This document shows positions 36,201 to 47,711 of a stretch of 64,000 nt of DNA, piece by piece (positions within the stretch are counted from its first letter, which is position 1; each line of letters begins with the position of its first letter). The stretch comes from Owenia fusiformis (Eukaryota > Annelida > Polychaeta > Sabellida > Oweniidae), in NCBI GenBank assembly GCA_903813345.2, contig CAIIXF020000005.1, forward strand, positions 16,557,375 to 16,621,374. Direction: 5' to 3'. The position numbers were made by a program, and so were the translations under genes. Below the pieces are notes generated by a model. The model saw only the letters and a program-made list of their open reading frames with translations, was not told the DNA's origin and did no database searches.

Positions 36201-38963
36201 GACATCATAGTTTTGTTTCATAGTTCCCTGATTATGACTTTCTAGAGTCATTGATTTATTTCTTGCAAGTCATAATGAATTGCTTAATGAATGTTTCAAA
36301 TTATGACATATTCATATTCATTACTCCTAGCGTTATTGGACTTCAAACAGAAGTGAAGGTTACACGCAAATGATATATCCATTGCATGGAGTAAGTAATT
36401 ATCTTTGATATAACGAAACATATGAGTTAAAAAATAAATCGTGAAGTATTCTTAGTGTTTTTATGAAAAATAGCATGCTCCGTCACAGCGGACAAATCTT
36501 TCGATACCAGCCTGTGTTGATAGTCAAGGGAAAATTATTTGCTTCACTGAAAATCTGTGTTCAATAAGGTTGGCATGTTTTCTTAGTATTATTTTGTCCC
36601 TTCAAGGTTGTTGACCGCCACTCTGTCCTGGAGCTTAATGAATCTGACAATTAGTGACTTTTACTTCTCAAATTATTTTAATTGCTTATTTTCCCAGCAA
36701 TTGAACTGAACAACCCCCACAAACAATATCAAAATGAAATGAGATAAACCTGCATGTTTTTTTCTGTTGTGAGATTTCATCTCTTTCTTCAATTTTATTG
36801 CTATTGTGAATGTTTTATTATTCTCAAGCTTCTTTTGCTTCTACCTTATGCTGTCTTCATACAAAGATTGCATATTAATGTATGTATAAAAAAGATAAAA
36901 TGTCAGTTGTGAAATATATTATCTACACTGATATTTTTTATAAGACCATCAAGTTTGAAATATTTTCATCTTCATGGTGACATTGTTATGGTCTCCAACT
37001 TCTTTATGGATGGTGTTCGGCGGTTGGTGCTTGGCATTTGGTATATTAACAAATGGCACAAGTGGTGACATTTTGCATGTTCATGCCTTGTTCTCATTTT
37101 CCCTTTTCCAGGTTCATTTCTTTTCCCTTTGATTCAGGTTCTCGGGCCAACATAGCCAAGGAGACTCTTGTTTACAGTCCAGTTAAAATCAACATGTGTT
37201 TTCTGTTATTCATGCTTGGGCATTTGCTCTCTGGAATTTAATATTGCAGAAAATTAAGCTAGAGAATCAACAGTTTCACTTTGATGGTCATAAGATTCCA
37301 AATGGACTTCATATGTTGGGGTAAAGTGATATATTACTTTGCAAGGTTGCCCCAGGAATAAGCAAATAGGTCCCAATGTGTTTTCCTTTTTACAAAATGA
37401 ATGAAAATGCCATTTCCCAGACATAACCAGAAAACTATGTTCTTAAAAAAATTGAAAAAGAACAGAAAATACAACATAACATACATATATGAAATTACAT
37501 GTACCTGTCTTCAGCAGTCAAAAGTTTTAGATATTTTAAGAGGGCTATGAAGGGCTGCTTGGTTAAAGGGCTTCTCCCTAAGGAGACAATGGGATACTAT
37601 GTATCTAAAAGCATCACATTGCATCATGTTACATTAACCACTGAGCAAGTTCAATGTGGTTGCATACTTCATAGTCTGAGTATGTAAGTTTGCAGTATAA
37701 GATATATAGCAATTTCAAGCCACCCTAGGGTAAGGTTAGCATAACCTTATAACACTATCTCTATGACTCACTCTATATGTTATCTTTAAGTCATGTAGAA
37801 CTGATATTTCCAAGCAACCTGACAGAAAGTTCAACAGACTTGCATTTATTAGGATTCTAGAATCAGTATGAATGTAACTCATATCCTCATCAGTGTCGCT
37901 ATGGTAATTCTTTTAGAATATAATATCTCATCAGAAATTGATAAGTCGTTCAAGTCATAGAGCATGAGCATGACGTCTAATCTGGTTTGGCCCATACTGA
38001 AACTGATACAGGACATTCTACGAAAAGGAAATAATAAATGAATAAGCTCTAATAATAATGGCCATTTATAGTAAATTTATTTTCAGAAACATTATTTTTT
38101 GCAGGTTTACAACTGCTTCATACAAGATATTTTGATTACTGCATGGTAAAAGATTTGACTTGACCAAAGAGCCATGGCGAGATATCACAGTCTCCTATCA
38201 GTGTAGTCTCGTATCAAGACACTATTTACCCCCTATTCTATCTCAGTCTCAGATTAAGTTTAGGAAGGTGTCAGGGGCTTGATGCAAGACTATTATTCTT
38301 GCTTCATTTGCTACATTTGTTTGTATTCATGTGAGTCTCTGGTCAGTTTCCTGGTCAGATTCACAGTCAGTCCTGTCTCCTTCCATTAGCTTCACTTCAC
38401 CTTATATCAGCAGAACCTGCCAGAGACAACTGGAATAAACAAGCATTGAACTCATAGAAACACTGATCATTGTAAATAAGGAAATCCCTTGATTTGCTTA
38501 TTTAAAGCGACATTCAGTTAAAATAGACTGGTTCAGTGAATATGGCAATTTTATGGAAATCATTTTATTTACTCAGGAAAATGAAAATTAAGGGAATGTC
38601 ACTCATGTTTTCACTGATTTTATGAGATTATCTTGTATTTTGCGACTAATTAATTATATCAATGTTGAAATTGGCATCAGCTGGTGGTGGATTTTGCTTA
38701 TTTTTGTTCAGAATTTTGTAGTAATATTGAATTGTAAAATTTAACTGAGTAATACATACCCAGATGATGTAATCTCATTGCTCTCACTCATTTGCTAGCC
38801 TCCACCTAATATACATGTTAGCATGTTGTCTAAAATCAACATTTTTCAAAGGATTATCTCATACGGCCTGCTGTGTTATCTAATATTGAATAAAAGTCGA
38901 TCCATTATGTGCTTTTAAGTCATCTGGGGATTAAGAATAAATCTATACCATTAATGAATATTA

Positions 38964-39138
38964 CAGTGAAACCTGTATATCTGAACACCTCTCTAATCTG
39001 AACACCTCTCAATGTGAACACTTTTCTTGGTCCCAGTTTGTTATCTCACATATTTAAAAAACTAGAAATGTGAACAATCTTTAATCTGAACACTTTTGGC
39101 CAGTTTCAATTGCGTTCTGATTAGACAGGTTATTCTTT
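38964..39138. mobile_element. pogo-like MITE (copy 2)
   Basis: Duplicate of 22,952-23,126. Confidence 0.7.
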
Positions 39139-39728
39139 ATTTTCATTGATATAATGTTACATGCAAATATTTGACGATGATTTTTCTAATTCTACATGTC
39201 ATGAAAAACAACATGGGTCATTTATGGCCATTAATCCCAAGGCTTCAAACTTAGTATAAACATTTTATGATGTAAATGTACCAGCAATTGTGCTTAGATA
39301 TACCAGCAGTCAATAGCTGATGAATCAACACTTTTTGAAAAGGATATGTTTTGGAGAAAATGAATTGCCGAACTTAATCTATGATTGCACAGCAAAGAGG
39401 GCGTCTTCTAATTGTGGGCTTAAGCGCAACATTTGATTGTTCACTGTTGTTATATGTCAAAGCAAACGTTGCCATTCATGAATGGTTAAGAGAGATTAGT
39501 CTTGGAAAAGATGTATTTATTGATCTGGAAGATTATATAGGGGCTTCGTGCAAGAATAAAGGGAGATCGAGAAACAAATGTCAATGGAACAGGTATAGTA
39601 TCCATGGAAATATTTAAATATACAAAATAATTATAAGATATGCAAGTTGGATTCTGGCGATTCCCAGACCAAAGGTGCATGGATTAAGGTTTGTAATAGA
39701 GGGAAACATTTAAATAAACAAATGATTA

Positions 39729-39887
39729 CAGGCCCGTAGCCAGGGGGGTTTCAATGGGTTCAGGCAACCCCCCCCCCACCCCTGGCCAGAAATTCTTTCA
39801 AAATCATGCAGTTTTTCACCATGCTGAGCAATTTTTAAATGATTTTAGGACCAAAATTGTCAAAAGTTAACCCCCTCTGGAATTTGA
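39729..39887 (+). mobile_element. right-truncated CAGGCCCGTAGCCAG MITE (copy 2)
   Basis: Duplicate of 23,717-23,876, with one C fewer in the homopolymer (39,768-39,777). This accounts for the change of offset from 16,012 to 16,011. Confidence 0.75.
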
Positions 39888-40410
39888 TTCTGCTTGACTT
39901 TTGGGATTCAACAACCACAAGTGTGTGAGCTCATAGCATCATCTTACCTGGTTGTCTCACCTGAGTCTGTTGATGTAAGACCAATCAATAGGTAAATCTC
40001 CAAAGATACAGGTACGTCATACAGGGAGATATCTAAATAAACAAATAATTATGAGATATGCAGCCAGGATTCTGAGGATTCTCTGATATGTTAGACTGTT
40101 TTGATTATCTTATATGCTCTGATGAACTCATCTGAGAAAGATCATGCTTTGCGAACTTTGACAATCTATGAATGATAAACAAAATTGCCGTTTTATGACC
40201 AATAAGACCATAGGCCTGGGAACGTGTATAAAAAATGGAGTCGAATATACCAAGTAAAGAGCTTAGGTAGACTACACAATAAGAAAAAAAATCTTATTGC
40301 ATTACGGTTTGATTCACGTATTTAAAGCTTTGTCAAGTACTGTACATATTTTCCATTAAGTCATGGTATACAATTATGATTTCACTCAGAGTCATTTATC
40401 TAGTGTATTG

Positions 40411-40620
40411 TCATATCATAGCTCATCATATTATATCAAATAGGTCATCATATCATATCATAGCTCATCATATTATATCATAGCTCATCATATTATATCA
40501 TATCATAGCTTATATCATATCATATCACAGCTCATCATATTATATCTAATAGGTCATCATATCATATCATAGCTCATCATATCATATCATAGCTCATCAT
40601 ATTATATCATATCATATCAT
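40411..40620 (+). repeat. tcatatcatagc-type tandem array (copy 2)
   Basis: Duplicate of 24,400-24,609. Repeat number is unchanged, and one A-to-T difference lies at 40,547. Confidence 0.85.
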
Positions 40621-40735
40621 GGATGAAAAACATGATGATATAAAAATCTAAGATGAGATTTTTGATTTTACTCCATATTCTTTCCTCTGTAAGAAATCTC
40701 CGCACATCTGTGAGTCATTGATGTAAAAACTAAAG

Positions 40736-40786
40736 TAGCTCCAATCACCGTGGTGATGTATGTTTGACATGCCCTGATTGGAGCTA
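40736..40786. repeat. 12-bp arm hairpin (copy 2)
   Basis: Duplicate of 24,725-24,775. Confidence 0.55.
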
Positions 40787-41333
40787 TGGTTGCGGTACAC
40801 CTGGCTATAGAGGCTAACATGTAGCAAGCTATCTCTACGGAAATCATCTGAGTTTGATTACAGCTAATTGCTGATTTTTTTAAGATGTTTCTTTTGCAGT
40901 AACTGGTAACCAGATATTTGACTCTCTAAGGGGGCCTTTGATACCATGTTTTGGTGACTTACTTTTCTCTAAGCTTGATTTCTACTGAATATTTGACCCC
41001 AATATTTGTTCATAAGCTGCTGATACATTCCATTAATTATAATGTAAGCTACATTTATAGTTGAATCGGTATGCAGTAGTAAGTAGTCGGAGAGTATAAC
41101 CTCAGGTTCCTCAACATTTGTCTGATTAGCTTCTTCAGCATATTTATGCAGGGTATGAGGTATGATTACTGAAGTGAAATTGAACAAGTACTGTAGTTAT
41201 GACAGTGGTCACAACCCGACACTCTTTGTGGTATTTACAGCTCCTATCTCTAGACAAGAGGGGGCCTGATAAATTAGAATATGGCACCCCTAGCAACCCT
41301 TATATCAGGTGTACCAGGTTTTACCCAGCATAC

Positions 41334-42087
41334 TACCCTTTGGATTCGATCGACTTCAATTCTTAAAAGAGAGCTCCGTCTTCACTCTTTCAAACTAAAA
41401 TAAACCTGTGAACTCACTGCGCCAATCAGTGCTCGTCGGCCAAATTTGACCGATGTTCTATATATGGTCATTCCTTCTGACGTCATCGTTAAGCCCGGAA
41501 TTGACCAATGACAATTCAGAATTTATTTTAGCGCGTGTTTCTTCAAGCTTGCTGATTGGTGGAAGAAAGGTCACTGCATAGGTCAGAAGTGATTTATTAC
41601 CCGACTGTCACCGGCACCCGTTGTGGGGGCGGGGCTACTAAACTGTAATATGGTTTCTGCTAGGCAGTGTATAGTTTAACTACCCTGCGTGCAGAGTCTA
41701 GTTAAACTACACTCTGCCTAGTAGAGACCATATTACAGTTCAGTAGCCCCGCCCCCACGACGGGTACCGGTGACAGTTTGGGTAATAAATCACTTTTGAC
41801 TTACGCGCTGACCTTTCTTCCACCAATCAGCGAGCTTGAAGAAACATACGCCAAATGCGTTCTAATTAAATATGCGCATGTCATTGGTCAATTCTGGGTT
41901 CAACGATGACGTCAGAAGGAATGACCATATATAGAACGTCGGTCAAATTTGGCCGACAAACACTGATTGGCGCGGTGAGTTCACAGGTTTATTTTAGATT
42001 GAAAGAGTGAAGACGAAGCTCTCTTTTAAGAAGTGAAGTCAAACAAATGCAAAGGGTATAGTTTAACTAGACTCTGCACGCAGGGTA
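41334..42087 (-). mobile_element. outer Mutator-like MITE split by a relative (copy 2)
   Basis: Duplicate of 25,323-26,076, with the same ccagcatac flanks. Base 41,418 is T against C in copy 1. On the element's own strand this changes the donor-like gcg|gtgagt to gca|gtgagt and keeps the GT. Confidence 0.9.
41681..42058 (+). mobile_element. nested full-length Mutator-like MITE (copy 2)
   Basis: Duplicate of 25,670-26,047, with the same 9-bp tagtttaac target duplication and intact motif cluster. Confidence 0.92.
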
Positions 42088-42729
42088 CCAGCATACCTAG
42101 TATACCAAGCCAAACCATCAGTCCAAAGTCAATGTCCCTTCCCAATATCTCTCGAGACCGACTACTTTTGACTCAAGGAGTGTAAAGAAGCATCATTATT
42201 GATGTTTACACAAATGAAGTTGTTATAGCTGATGATGTTTTTTCAGACATTTCCCTAGATGATCCTATCTGTTCATATACACATAGCTTGCTTGTTTTAG
42301 TCGCCCCATGTGTTTATTATAAGTTCCTAATTTAGTACCGTTCAGCATGATCTTGAGGCAAGACTACATGATAAAATGGTACGTTTTGTGGAAAATTTGT
42401 TTTTACAGTTATGGGAATATCTGATTGGGGACTGGTATAACTGGATCTTGTTATAAGTGGTCAGTCATTAAAGGAGATGTTTCTAGCAGCTTCCAATTAG
42501 AAAACCTAATTCTATTTTTTCTGCAAATGTACTTTGAAAGTTGTCCAAATAACATGGCTTAGAGCTCTTTGAAGAACATCAATATATTAACATCTCACAG
42601 TAATTTTAATCTATTAGACCTAACAGGGTGCTTATCGGAATTATTTTTGATCAGCATTACTGGGAAATGGAGCTCTTCATTGTGGGATCCACTGCAAGTA
42701 TTATCCATTGGAATCTCACCAAAGCATTA

Positions 42730-43390
42730 TGGCCTAGTCACATAGCCCGGCCGATGAGGTTACGATGAGCCAGCGATGCAATTTTCACCGAACTCGGCCG
42801 AACACCGGCCGGACATCCGTGGCGTTTGTTGCTTAAAACCGCATCGGTGGTAGCTCGGTGAAATTTTAACTTCGGAGTTAAATTTCACCGGGCTCTCACC
42901 GAGCTCCCTCATCATGTCATCGCAGCCCCATCGTAACCACATCGGAAAACACGTCGGCCGGTGCACGGCCGAGTATCGGCCGGTGTCCCGTGCATCTGAG
43001 ACAACCAGAGGACGAGGTTTTTTAACGGACAGCGGCCGAGCTCCGACCGAGCTCCGGCCGATGTGGGACAGAGCATCGGCCGGACACTGTTCAAAGCCCG
43101 TTAACAACCCGGCCGGCGATCGCACGGTGTCCTGTTACCTGCTCCGGTACCGGCCTTATTCCTTCCGATGTCCGGCCGGAGTTGCTGCCACATCGGCAGA
43201 AAAAAACTACCATTTTGAGACAGACTCCGTACGGTCACCGGCCGGTGTTCGGTCGGTCGCCTGAAGATGTCCGGATGGAGTCCGTTCACGTCACCGAGCT
43301 CTGCTTCCGATGAGGAGAGCTCGGTGGCACCAAAAAAATCCACCGAGTTCTACCGAGGCCGGACATCGGCCGGGCTATGTGACTAGGCCA
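42730..43390. mobile_element. 661-bp GC-rich Harbinger-like MITE (copy 2)
   Basis: Duplicate of 26,719-27,379. I found no difference between the two, although CpG-rich DNA would be expected to mutate quickly. Confidence 0.85.
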
Positions 43391-44800
43391 TTAGATACAG
43401 TGAGACTCTGATAAATCAGAATGGGAGCTCTTGTTAATATTGCTTTTTGAAAGAGTTGCTTCCAATATGGAAATGTCCAGGAGGCCATTTATGAGAAAAG
43501 TATGGATAATCCCTGGATTAATAACCACTCTTAGTCCATTTCTTTTTAATTTTTATTATCCATCCACATGAAAAGATGGTAAAACTTGGACAGTGAATAT
43601 TTTGTCATGACAATGCTACTATGTGTGATTTCAACAATAAACTCTTGATTCTAGAGTTTTAGCCAACAATATATACCTAGAAGAGTGATACCTTATTCAA
43701 TGCTACTATATACCCAAATTCATAACACAAATTCCCCAGATCAAACTTCCAAGTACCTTGGTTGAGTGATTGGACAAATTCAATTCTTTTTGACCCGAAG
43801 TGGCTGAATAACATGGACTAATCAAGGATTCACACATATTTACATAGGACTATCTATATTTACTCTATGTTGATTTAAAACACCCCTGATACCTGGAAAA
43901 CTATGTTTTGAAAGTCTGACTTCAGCTTGTGTTTATGGCTAGCCACTGGACATGATTCTCACCTAAGGTGTGTTATTTAATGGCACCACTGATTGCAGAT
44001 TATATCAGGGGATTTAGATAATCTGTTCCCTGTCTGCACCTCTCGTGCCATATTTTTCTTTTAGAACTACCACGAAATCATGTTTTTAAGATTGTGGCTT
44101 TATATTATCTAGACATAGACTCAATAGCTACCTTTGATTCAGACTCCCTGAGATTTTGAACTTTATAATGATAAAACATTTTTACCAATTTTTTTATGAA
44201 ATAAACAACAAATAACAGAATTCAATTACTTTTATGGATTTTAGAATTTATAAATAGATTCACTGATAGAGTCCCATAATGTCTCATTATTGCATATTTT
44301 GTGACTTCTCTCTGTGATTCCAACTTTAATTGCCAAAAGCAACAAAGATACAGCAGTTCAGCTACTGTGACTTGAGCACATGATAAATATATTGTCAGAC
44401 AAGGCAATATTGCATTTGATCACAAATCAACCATAAACCATATCAACTTATAAGGCCAAAATTTCATCTTTGTACAAGACCTGTTAAACATATATACAGG
44501 CAAACTCCATGGGCATACTTAGAATTAAACTTTTTTATTTACCGTTTTCTGGCAGATTGAAGATGACTGTAAATGTCATCATTGTAAAATTTTATTTACT
44601 GCTCAATAAAAGCATTCTCCATGAGCAAACAGTGATTATAATTCTAACTGGTCCATTTCTCCTTCATCCACTTTTGAGTCATCGGTAATGCAAAAAACAT
44701 TGGCCACAAATCAAGAAAATAGTGCCATTTGTCTTAAGATAAGTGTGGAATTATAAGAAGCATTGATTTCTTGTCAAATTCTCCGTGACTTTCTAAAATA

Positions 44801-44912
44801 ACTTGCTACTTGTAATGTGGTACGCATAGCTTGAATTATAAAATCGGAAAAATATGACTTGCCATTTGTAATGTAGTACTATTGATTAAATAGTAAAATG
44901 GGAAAAAATATC
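44801..44912 (+). repeat. 56-bp degenerate tandem repeat at duplication edge
   Basis: Two units (44,801-44,856 and 44,857-44,912) share acttgc, ttgtaatgt, gtac, attataaaat/aatagtaaaatg and gggaaaaa-type words. The right end of the 16-kb duplication falls three bases inside the first unit. Confidence 0.6.
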
Positions 44913-47609
44913 ACTCATCGGTTACAAAAATAGACAGGGCACATGTATTTGTACAAGAATGTTGAAAAATATTTATTGCATTCTAAACAATGCAAAGAGG
45001 ACAGGAATATACACTAAAGCCACATGTGTAGACAGATTGACCACATGCATGGAAAACACAAATAGAACTCACTATTTGTGTCCAAAGGTTCATCAAGTGG
45101 TCAATCTGTCTGTTGAGGAATTTGGACCTGTTCCATTCTATCTGTCTCTGGATCAATGAATCTTGAATCTTATTATTCCCTGTCTGGTCAAGAAGCAATT
45201 AATCAAATCCCTTTATATCTGTGATAATACACTAACCAACCCACCAATTTGTTTTCATTGATTTACATGGTAGAGCTTCTCATAATCTGTTTGAGCTTCT
45301 TGATTAAACAAAACTCTCGGCACTTCAGATTTAGGAGGAATGGCCATGTTAAGTATCTCATAGAAATTAATTTCGGTTTTAATGTCAACATTAATCAATA
45401 ATAACCTATGAGAATTTATATTTCCAGTGATACTGTTTATTGATTATCTATTATACACAACCATACATATTTGATACAAGTGTGTATATATGGGATATTT
45501 TATGTGCTTTACACCAGATTTCGCCCCCCCCCCCCCAGTATCTATATCCCCAACAAGTTCATCCCCCATCATCTTTATCCCCAACTAGTTCATTTATGTT
45601 CTGATATCACTCTTACCAGACTCTCTTGTCTTCTTGTCTATCACTGGTATGTTTGAGTTCTGAAGTAAGGAAACTATGCTGTGGTTGATATCAATGTTTT
45701 GTTTATATTATGTTGGGAGAGGGCAAAGGGAGCTTGTTGCAAGAATAGATTGTTGGTTCCATAATGAGAAAGTAATCTAAATAGAGGAACACCACAACCT
45801 TACCCTGGACCCCATCATATTCTATCTTAGTTAGTCAGACAATTTAATTCCACATTACTTGATAGAGTAATCTCATCTATTGGTCTAAATGGGAGATCTG
45901 GTATTTTAGATGATGAGAGCTGATAGGTTGTTATCATGACATTATCATGCTACAATGCCCTGGAGAAAAAATAAATTAAAAATATATTGAAAAGACAGTA
46001 ATTATTAAAGAATGAATAAATAGACATGTAGTTGACACTTTGAATTATATAGAAATGCAAGAACATTAGGTAGTTTATTCAAATTTTTAAAAAAAATTGC
46101 TAAGTATATAAATATGAGCAGGCGGATAATTTACGTAAAGTATCTACTTCATGAAGACAGGATATATCTTTAGATAAGTCATTGACTGAATTAATCAAGA
46201 ACTTTGGATAATTAAATTACTGAAAATGGGTTAAGATTGTTATGAAAGTATTGATATTTCTAAAATAGAGGTTACCTCGAGGACAAACTATTTTTGTAGG
46301 TGGGGGTAATGTAACAACCAATACATGCTTGCTTACATGCTTTACTATGTAAATCGTTATGTGATATTGATTATGTAATGGTACTGTTTGAGGGAGTAAT
46401 ATTCTTGCATAATATAGCATAACTTTTTATTAATTGTTTCTGGTTCAATGATAGAAGAAACAATGCTACATTTGCTGATTATCAATGTACAATGGATAGT
46501 GATTTTATATGACATTTCATCAATAACACTTTGCCAATCAACTTCCTTGATGGAATTAGCTAAATAGAAGCACCCTAGGGGCCTTCGACTAAAACATGGC
46601 ATATTTATAATTACTTACTCTCAGTTACTTATATGTATATTGAAGTTGGTGAATTAGTCTATTTGAGGGCCATTAGTATCTAAGTTTGTTAGTATCAAAG
46701 CTTGTCAACATTGCCATTCAACAAAATGTGTCTGAATCTGTTTTCAGGAAGGAAAATATATTCAATTGATTGTCACAAATGGTTTTAATATCTAACCAGT
46801 AACCTCATCAGGAACTTTCATTTTTGATTGTGTTCATATTCATCCTATATTACTTTTTCTATTGCCATGGCAACCTTCATCACATTCTTGATCTCAAAGG
46901 ACACTAAAATAATTTCCTTTAGGAAAATCTAAATTGTGAAATAATTTGTGGTTTGTTTCTTGTTACAGACATTATTTTGTAGATAGTGTTTCATCAACAG
47001 TACAGCCACCCATGGTGTAAAGATGTTACTGTCTGTGGGGAAATGTCACATGTGGTCATGTTTTTTTCTTGTCGCTTCTCTTTAGAATTTGAATGAACCA
47101 TCTGATTTCCTTGCATTTCTTAACAATTTAGAGTGTTAACTACATGCCTGTTTAGTTTTAGAACTCACAATTTCTCTGTTTTTATCTCAATTGTGGATTT
47201 AAAAACATGACCGGTGATACTTTTATGCAAAGTTTGGGCTGTTGTCCTCTTGGGATCAAGGAAACATGTTTTTGTTGTAGGAGTCCATGGAGAAATGTTT
47301 GGGAACTCAGCACCTCGTCTTTCAAGAACTCTGTGTTCAACTTATCATACACAGCAGTTTTACAGAGCATTCTGGCTGGTTTCCTTTGAACCTAGAATCT
47401 GACATCTTTTCCCATAGATTTTGTTTTTAATTTTCTGTTTCTTATCATTGAATTCTGTTTTGGGATGATTTGCCATAGTGAAATCTCACACCCTTGTGCT
47501 ATCAATTTTTCCTAGAGCTGTAAGTCTTGTTCAGGTAAGTTATAAATCAAGCAGTGAAATATTCACATATATAAAGTACTCAATAAGCAAGTATTAAGAA
47601 TGAATAAGT
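44913..47609. other. non-coding AT-rich DNA
   Basis: No recognisable gene. There is a C run at about 45,525-45,537 and scattered short ORFs without conserved features. It is possibly intron 1 of the L1CAM-like gene. Confidence 0.45.
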
Positions 47610-47711
47610 CAGGACTATAGCCAGAGGAGGTGGGGCGGGGGGGGGGGGGGGTTGAGTGACCCAATGGATTTTTAAAAAGTGAAACCCCCTAGCAAAAGCT
47701 GGCTACACACC
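47610..47711 (+). mobile_element. internally deleted CAGGCCCGTAGCCAG MITE
   Basis: The left end caggactatagccag and the right part aaagtgaaacccccta..agctggctac are retained, while the middle of the 190-bp element is gone. A long G run lies at about 47,637-47,652. Confidence 0.65.

Larger units (their letters stand above)
28795..44803 (+). repeat. copy 2 of the 16-kb tandem duplication
   Basis: Direct repeat of 12,783-28,792 with about seven differences noticed by eye. It ends three bases inside a 56-bp tandem repeat at 44,801. Long gaps without named features (29,924-31,217, 33,312-35,027, 36,201-38,961 and 43,394-44,800) mirror those of copy 1 and hold nothing I recognise. Confidence 0.97.

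Noticed and set aside
12783-44803. False haplotype duplication by the assembler as the default explanation
   Set aside because: Divergence is far below usual allelic levels for such animals and the junction has its own 2-bp filler. It is not excluded, since read data are needed.
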